Assembly: GCF_037042905.1 (NCBI RefSeq)
Contig: NC_087249.1
Location: 10,970,001-11,034,000, forward strand
Direction: 5' to 3'
DNA length: 64,000 nt
Source of the DNA: Lytechinus pictus
Lineage: Eukaryota > Echinodermata > Echinoidea > Temnopleuroida > Toxopneustidae
Shown in pieces: positions 53,801 to 62,800 of the stretch. The notes beneath the pieces are model-generated. The model did not search any database. It was not told the origin of the DNA and saw nothing but the letters and a program-made list of their open reading frames with translations. Both the position numbers and the translations under genes were made by a program. The stretch's first letter is position 1; each line of letters begins with the position of its first letter.

Positions 53801-56800
53801 CTTTCATACCAATTCCTTTTAATATGAGTAATTCTCTTAACCATTCTGGTTTTTCAGCTGAAGTTGACAACGCTGCTGAGGGCCCAATTGCAGTTCCACT
53901 GCTGAACAAAGACAATGCTGTCTTTGATGATGGTGATACCTTGGAAACACCAGAGTTACCTAATGATGTCCTTGAGACAGCTCCAAGGATCAGGTCATAC
54001 TTTCCAGAAACATGGTTGTGGGACCTTAGGAGAACCGAGTAAGTAATATATGTGGGCAAAATAGCCTTAATACCCCATTGCTGTCACCAGGCCAGGACAT
54101 AAAGAACCAAGTCACAGACTAGGTCATTGGGACAGCTCCAAGGTTCAGAGGCTTTAAAGATAAAGCTTAGAGAATGATTGTGACCTAATAACTATGATTT
54201 ATTTAATTGAGCATTGTGAATGATCAATCGTAAAAAATCAGCTTTGCAATCAATCGCTAGGCTTTATGTTACGGGACCCTGGGCATTCTCTCCAGAAACA
54301 TGGTTGAAAGACTTGAGAGGAACCGAATAAGCGATATGTACAGGCTAAATATCCTTTATATCCCACAGCTGCCATCAGTCGAAGACTGGAAGAACTGAGT
54401 CATTAGAGAGCTCTAAGGAACAGTTTCCAGAAATGTGTTTAGGGATGTTAGAACAGTCAAACAAGCCAAATGTACAGGCTAAATATCCTTGATATCCCAC
54501 AGCTGCCACCCGAAGATGGGAAGAACAGAGTCATTAGAAAGCTCTAAGGAACAGTTTCCAGAAACATGGGTGAAAGACTTGGGAGGAACCGAATAAGCAA
54601 TATGTTACAGGCTAAATATTCTTGATATCCCACTGCTCCCACCATGGTCAGAATTTACCTGTTTATTCCCTCAGGCATCCAAGTAAATGGTGAATTATGT
54701 GCCCACTTACTCATTGATGGAGGGTCCTGATATTTTTTGTTTTTTAACAGCCAGAAAACAAACCTGTAATTGGAGGTCTGTTGCCCAAAAATCTTATTTG
54801 TTTATTTTCCCTCAAATACAGCACTGTCACTGGTGAAACTTCAATATCTATGGAGGTACCAGATACCGTCACTGAGTGGATCGGTAGCGGCTTCTGCACC
54901 TCTGTGGAGTACGGAGTGGGCGTGTCGCCCCCCACCAAGCTTCGAGCATTCCAGCCTTTCTTCCTCTCCTATACCCTACCTTACTCTGTTGTGAGGGGAG
55001 AGGTTGTTCCTGTCACGGTCACTGTCTTCAACTACCTTACAGAGAGTCTTGTGGTAAGATTTTGGTTTTAATCAAATCTGTTAATCAATCTTTTGAGAAA
55101 TTTGCGGCTGGGTAGACAGTACCAACTTGAATGTCATACAGATTGTGTGAGAATTGGCAGCCATGTACTATCAATTAATCTTTTGATCCATGTGTATGTG
55201 TGTATACAAACAGGTTGAGGTTTCCTTAGAACTGAACGAAGGGTTCCGGATGGCAAGGAAGAGTCGCCCAAGAAAGAAGGTGTGTGTTGGTGGTTCGCAA
55301 TCCCAGTCGGTTGAGTTCCGTATTCAACCAAGGAAACTAGGAAACATTGCTCTACAAGGTAAGACCTGAGGCACAATGGCATTTATTCTGAAGTCGAGTT
55401 GAATGGTTTAAAATTTTGGTTTAACTATTGATAGCCAATCTCTTATCAGTAGAGATTCAGTGTAACAGCTTATTTGACTCTCTAATCATTCTTAATTGCC
55501 TGGGAAGGATAAGACAGTTGTCCTTATAGCATTAGATAATCAGGAAAGAGCACAGCACATGAGAAACATGAAATTTAAACAAAATTTTGACATTTGGCTT
55601 CCCATGATTTTAGCACAGAGTTAGACCATGGTCTAATTGAAACCCAACTTCAGAATACGGGCGAATGGGTTACAATCAATATTTTCAATTGATTGTAACT
55701 TGTATATTGCTTTTCATGGATTACAATTAGAATTGATTGTAACGTGGAAAAAAAACCTGAAAGGGCTAATGGCTTGTTTTATCATATCACTTACTACTTT
55801 ATAAGTGTTTTATGTATATGTCACGTACCTGTCACTTCCATTAGTACTGTGCATTTATATTACTTCCCTATATTGATAATAATGACCTGGGCTTATATCC
55901 TACAAAAAATAAATCCTTCATAGTGATTGGTTCAAATAGCATCACATGACTAAATTTATTCCAGCTATGCTGTTGAAAAACACAACGCCCACTTAAGAAA
56001 AAGCTATTCCGTGACGTCTATGATAGAATAATGCACTATTCCGTCGTTGACACCACAGATCATGCAATCTCTTGGACGCGCTGGCGAGATGTCTCCTTTC
56101 TTGATCACTCCTCAAATCATAACATTTCTTGATTATTTTTGCAGCTCTTGGACTCTCAATCAATGACCAGGATGCACTATGTGGTAACGAGCTGGTCAGC
56201 AGCAGTGTAGGAGCCAGAGACAGCATCTACAAAGAACTTCTTGTGGAGGTAACTCAACACCCTTCTCAATGCGAGAGTGAACAGACAAACACTGTGTTCG
56301 GTCTCTTGTTGACTTTGCGTTATAAAGACCTAGGGTGGTATTTGGATAATTAAACCTAGGTTTAACCCTATCTTAACTGGGCTATTTCAGACCAACATAT
56401 ACAGGGGGGGGGGGGTCAATTTGACCCACCCCCAGATCTCGGCCTTTGATTGTGCAATCGCCGCAAATATTTTCTCGTGCGTAGAGCCATGTGTAAACTC
56501 CAAGACTGTATAGTAAAATTTTCAAAAAATTAATTGCTTATATAATCGTATGAAATTTTCCCTAATTTTTTTTTTTTTGTGTTTGTTTTTGCCTTTAACT
56601 CAATTTATATAGCTAGTAGAATGCTAATGTTTGGTGAACCTATAGATTTTTACATTTCTAACAAAAATCTACAAAATAATTGCTGAAAAATAATTAATTT
56701 CCTCTGTATCTTATTGTTTTTTTAATTCTTATGAATTATTTTGTTTTTTTTTTCAAACTTTTTTTTTTTTTTCGATGAACTTTGGCGATCATAAATAACA

Positions 56801-59800
56801 TAAAATAAATCCATCTAAACCAACAAAAGTAAAAATAATCAAACATTTATGATTTTGGGTTGAAAAACACAATTTGCATTGACTTTGTACATGTAATCAC
56901 GTTTTTGACAAATTTGGGACCGACAAAATATTGCGTAATTTCGGAACCGCATACCCAGGCGTTGCAAATTTGGTCTCAAAAGATGCGCAAGACTTGAAAG
57001 TTAAAAGTCAGTGAGCGGCGCGGTCAAAAAAACTTCGCGTAGCGGCGAAATTTATCGAGGCCACCTAGTTTAATAAGGGTTAACCCTATTCTAAATTAGA
57101 ATCTTAAACCGCACTTCTTACAAATTCTTCTATGGGCTTGTTAATAGTTGTTCCATATGTGTGACAACTATAATTTATCAATTATTTAAAATTCACTCTA
57201 TATTTATATGTTGTATTTTGTATTCTTTCCATTTCACGACTCAATTAATTTATTGACAACTTTTTGAGCAGGATGAGAATAATATTTAATTAGTAAATGA
57301 GTTGACAACTGGCATTCCATAAAAGTTAAAACACGTTTAACTAAATCATGGCAAACAGAATACCACCCTTTGTCTTGAAATATACATTTTGAGATAACCC
57401 TCTACAATACAGAGAAGAAATAGCCAATTATATTTTCTGTAGGAAAATTAAAAATTTTTGAGAGAAAAAAATGTTTTTTGCTACTTCGTAATAGAATTAT
57501 TGCATTATGAATATATTTAGTGGTGATTTATTATGTTATTATTCAAGTAGGCATGTACTACAAGACTTACCCTGTTCAGAATGTTGCATTATGGTTAGGA
57601 GCGAGGTCAGATTTGAGCAGTTGAGGACTATAGATGGTGCTTTACAATGTTTCAGGATGGTATGGGTATGCTCAATCAAGCTCATATCATAAATTAAAAA
57701 AACATCCCAAGCCTTGATACTGCAGCAGTAGCTTTGAAATGATAAGGGAAACATACATGTATTTAGACATAAAAAGAAAACTGCTCAAAATGTGGTTTTG
57801 TGCACAAAGTCAATTTCACAAATTATTCTTAAAGATGTGATTATTTTCACCTTCATTGACTGAAATTAATCTAGTTCATTACAATTTGCTTCAAAAAGGT
57901 TTACAACAAATTTGGCAAAACAAAAAGAGATGAGCAAAAGGTCAACATTCAAAGAAATATGTAGTAATTAAAAGAAAAAAAAAATAATTGAATACATAAG
58001 AAATTTTGCCCACATATATTACTTACTCGGTTCTCCTAAGGTCCCACAACCATGTTTCTGGAAAGTATGACCTGATCCTTGGAGCTGTCTCAAGGACATC
58101 ATTAGGTAACTCTGGTGTTTCCAAGGTATCACCATCATCAAAGACAGCATTGTCTTTGTTCAGCAGTGGAACTGCAATTGGGCCCTCAGCAGCGTTGTCA
58201 ACTTCAGCTGAAAAACCAGAATGGTTAAGAGATACCAATTCTTTTTAATAAGGAACAATTGTTGGCATTCTACAAAGAATATATACAGCAATATTATTAA
58301 CTCAATACTGATAGTTTGATAACATATATATGTATATTATTTCATTGAAACCAGGCAGAAGGGACAGAGGTAGATACTACTCAGAACTGTTACTTTTGCC
58401 CAGAAGAAGGTAAGATTTTTATTATTATTATAGTTTCAATTGAAAGAGAAATGACAGCTGCATTACAAATTTCATTTGATAAATCAATTCAGTGTTTATT
58501 TCATTTTATATTATTTCTTTGACAATTGATGCATATGAATATTGTTGCCAATTATCTAAACTTTATGAGAAGTTTGTAGTGATACTATCATACCTTTTTA
58601 AAAGGAAAATTGCATATGAATATTGAATCTCTAAGAGCCTTATGACAATAAGGTCTTCTATGAAAGTTACTATTTTAATAAATTTTGTGTAATGTTATGA
58701 TTTTATATTTCACATGTGTATATGAATATATGTATATTAGAAGTATTTTGATTATTGATATTTGCATTGAAATTGATTTGTTTTACCATTTTGTGCGTAT
58801 GGAATGCCTGTGGTATGGTGTCCGGTTAAGATGGATTAAACTGAGTTGTGATGAATGGATGTTTGTCTTAAGATACTTGATCAGGAGTAGAAAATGCTCA
58901 CATCTGTGCCTGTGTGGTATAAGATGATGAGGAGGAGGAGGATGATGATGATGATGATGATGGTGATGATTATAAGGGTGATGATGATGATGGTGATGAT
59001 GATGGTGATGATGGTGATGAAGATGATGATGATGATGATGGTGATGATGATGGTGATGATGACTGTGATGAAGATGATGACGATGATGATGATGATGATG
59101 GTGATGAAGATGATGATGATGATGATGATGATGGTGATGATGGTGATGATGATGGTGATGAAGATGATGATGATGATGATGATGGTGATGATGACAACCA
59201 TGGGAGACTGATTGATGTATCCATCTCCTTGTCTTCCTGATTTTCCTGCTATTCGTCGCATGCCCAAAATAAATCCCAATTAGTCCTCTCTATTACTCAA
59301 TATGAACCCTATTAAAACTCAAGTTGTAACCTGTTCCTTTCTTTTTCAATATGTTCCCTTTATTCCTCAATGTATTCCCTTTTTTCCTCAATATATCCCC
59401 TTTATTCCTCAATACGTTTCCTCTATTCGTCTATATGTTCCTTTATTCCTCGATATGTTCTCTCTATTCCTCAAATTTTCCTTTATTACTCAATATATGT
59501 ATGTAGTCCTTTATTCCTTATCCTCAATATGTTCCTTTATTCCGTAATTATATTCCTTTATTCATCAATATGTTTCCTGTATTCCTCAAGATGTTCCTTT
59601 CCTCAATATCCTTTTATCCCTCATCATGTTCCCTTTATTCCTAAACTTGCACCGTTTATTCCCAAATATTTCCCATTATCTTTCAATATGTTCCCTCTAT
59701 TCCTCAATATGTTAATTTATTCCTCGATATGCTCTTTTATTCCATTATTATATTCCTTTATTCATCAGTGTAGTCCTTTATTCCTCAACATGTTCCTTTT

Positions 59801-62800
59801 ATTGATCAATATGTTCTCTTCATTCCTCATTTTGTCCCTTTTATTCCCCTATATGTCCAGTTAGCCCTTCATATGGCCCCTTTATTCCGTAGCAGGTCTT
59901 GTTTTCTTAAGTTTCCTTATCATTTATCCTTTTCATTACTTTGAATTTATCATAATCATAGTACATTAATTTTTATTGCTACACCCACCATAGCTAGTTA
60001 CCAGAGGTATTAGGTTTCTTACATGTAGTTATATACCCGGCTACCTTGTTATGGTTCTAATAATAACCAATGAGAAACACTTTTGAATATTACCAATTAG
60101 CTTTTATTAATTAGTTTATGTCATAATCTACACATATATCTGCAGTAGATATGAATATGTTATTCCTAGAGTAGACTTATCTTTCAGGAGAAAGATACAT
60201 GTATATGTAAACTAGTCTAGTCTATCTGCTATCTAAAGTACAAATTTATATACAGGGATAATCATGGTAGCTTACCACTGCATATCATAGGATTTGACTA
60301 ATAAGTTAGTTTGGTAGGTCATTTTACTCACTAGAATAGGAGGGGAGCCCTCGCTTGCTAGACCATGGATAAATTATACATTTTAGGTGAGTCATGTTTT
60401 CCATATATATTTTTGTGTAATTCATCTGAGTGATACATGTAGCCTTGATTCCAGGCAGATAGAGATCGTTCTTTCCAGGAAAAGAATTGTTAAACAGATT
60501 CTTACCTTTCAGCTAACTTCTGATGCATCAGATAGGTGGGTTATGAGTGATAGTCTACAATTTCAGTCACTGTTAACTCTCTATCATTGAGAGGAAATTA
60601 ATTGATATCTCCTGGAAGCAAGGCTTACCCACCATTGTACTGTTATCCAATATGCTGAAGAAACTTTGTGACATTTACTGAAGTAGATTGAGTAATATAC
60701 AAAAAAGTTTTCTTTCTAATCATGTTTCTCATGAAAAAGTAAACCTTTTGTACCTTAAAAAAATCTTTCAATTATTAATTGGTTCTTTTAAAACTATTGA
60801 ATTGATTTATTGCATTAGAGTCAAAGAAAAATATAATTCCAAATATGGTATAAACTTTGAAGATATATTGAATAATTCAGAGGATAAAATGAAAAGCAAA
60901 TGAAATTCTGTTTGTGCAGTAAAACAGAAAGAGAAAATATTATGGATTTACAGAAATTGAGTTAAAAAGCAAAAGACCTTGACAATGATTGTGTACTTTT
61001 GTTTGAATATAAGTTTCTCCCCTTTGGATTTCAGTACTTGGCTTGAATGTGAACATGAAAGTTATTTTTGTATCTTACATGTCATTTTCTTTTCTTTTTT
61101 CCATTTCATTTGAATGACATTAGCATGATCAACATGTATAGTGAGATGATTGGTATTAACAGCAGGGAAGGGTATGGATGACTAATATGAAATTTAAAAC
61201 AAATTTCAAATTCCAAATGGAATTATGTGGTGTAACCTATTTATTTTATCTTTTTGTTTTATTCTTTCTAATTTGGGAATTTTCATTGATTTGATGATTA
61301 AAAAAATATCAATCACTTATTGCAAGACTTGCTCCTGATTTGATATTATAAGACTTGATTTCAATAACAGTCTGGGGCAAAATATCGTTGGAAATGATTG
61401 AAAATTCTTTCTCTCAGAAATGCAGTCTACCCAATAAATGTACTACCAGTTTCGAGGAGTATATTTTTATTTGAATGAAATGTCTGCTTTATCCTTAATA
61501 GTGTGTACAACAATTCTTCTTTGCATATACACATTCATGGCAAATTATGTGTATTAGTGGGATGGACGTGTCTTGTATGTACATGTATGCATGCATTTTG
61601 TATGTATGCATTTTGAAATGTTGCATGGATATGTCTTCTATTTCCTGACCTATCACCCTATGAACTTCTTCTCTCACTTGTAGCTGTATTTACGGGAATG
61701 TGGATTGGTATTGTCATCAATTAACCTGTTCTTATTATTTTTGTTAACTGTGAAGATGAAAAATCCATGCATCTAGATGTGGTTTGTTTACCCCATTGCA
61801 AGAGATGACACAGGCTGTATGTACCTTAACCAGATGAGGCTGAGATGTAGATGCATTGATTGTTAAGTGTAAAGTTATTAACATTGTGTAGATGACACCA
61901 ATTTGATTTTCAAATGGAAATTTCTTACTGAAAGAAAACAATCCCCTCAGAATTTTGGAGCATATCTGAGGAATACATGTATAATAAAATAAAAGTAAGT
62001 TGATTTTTTTTTTTTTGGCGTTGAAAATTAGTTATTATGAAACCTGTTACAATCTAATTGGCCAGTTATTCCTTGTTTAGACTTTAAGATTATTCCATTA
62101 AATGGTAAATGATGCGTTTGATAATTTCATACATGTATTTGCTATGGTGTAAAACAATAAAGCATTCAGTGCTCACTCTATTATTTATTTGACACAAGGT
62201 ACATGACTGCTGTATTTGTATATATCCAAGCACCGGGAGTGCCACTCTGCAGTTTTACACAAATCGATGCATCTACATTCAGACTCGAACATTGATAGAT
62301 GTAGCATGCCCATCATCGTGTACTGACTAATATCATTTCATTCTGGAATAGAAAATATATATTACCTTTTATTTTACCTGTGTATTTGAATATCATGATG
62401 TTCATTCAATGTCTACAAGTAATATGAAGTGTAAGAATATAACGTCACTTGAAAGTTTGAAATTGACCCTGAAATATTTATTTGAAAATATTATTTTTAT
62501 CAGATTAAGATGTCTGTTTGATAAATATGATAAATATTAGTTAGAATAAAATCCATACATTCATTTCAAATTTGTAACTTGGCTGATCCCCTAAAAATGT
62601 CCATATTGGATTGTCAACTGGGAACGTTTCATGAAACAAATATTTTACTATCAATTAAGCTCTGAGCCAATCAGATTAATGGATTTCAATAGCTTATAAC
62701 AAATAGTCATTGAAAATCACTTACTATTTGTTTCATGAAATGCTCCCTGGGAAATATTGTTGATAAATGGTCGTCTCAAGGGGGGGGGGGGCGGGGTCTT

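Noticed and set aside
53775..54059. 94-codon minus-strand frame opposite exon 17
   Set aside because: Shadow of the coding strand; the same frame appears on the plus strand at 58006 only because of the inverted copy.
58881..59279. Long open frames on both strands over the GAT array
   Set aside because: Pure products of the trinucleotide repeat (Met/Asp runs or Ser/Ile/Pro runs).
59302..59864. 164-codon frame over the minisatellite
   Set aside because: Repeat-derived, with no start context or motif.
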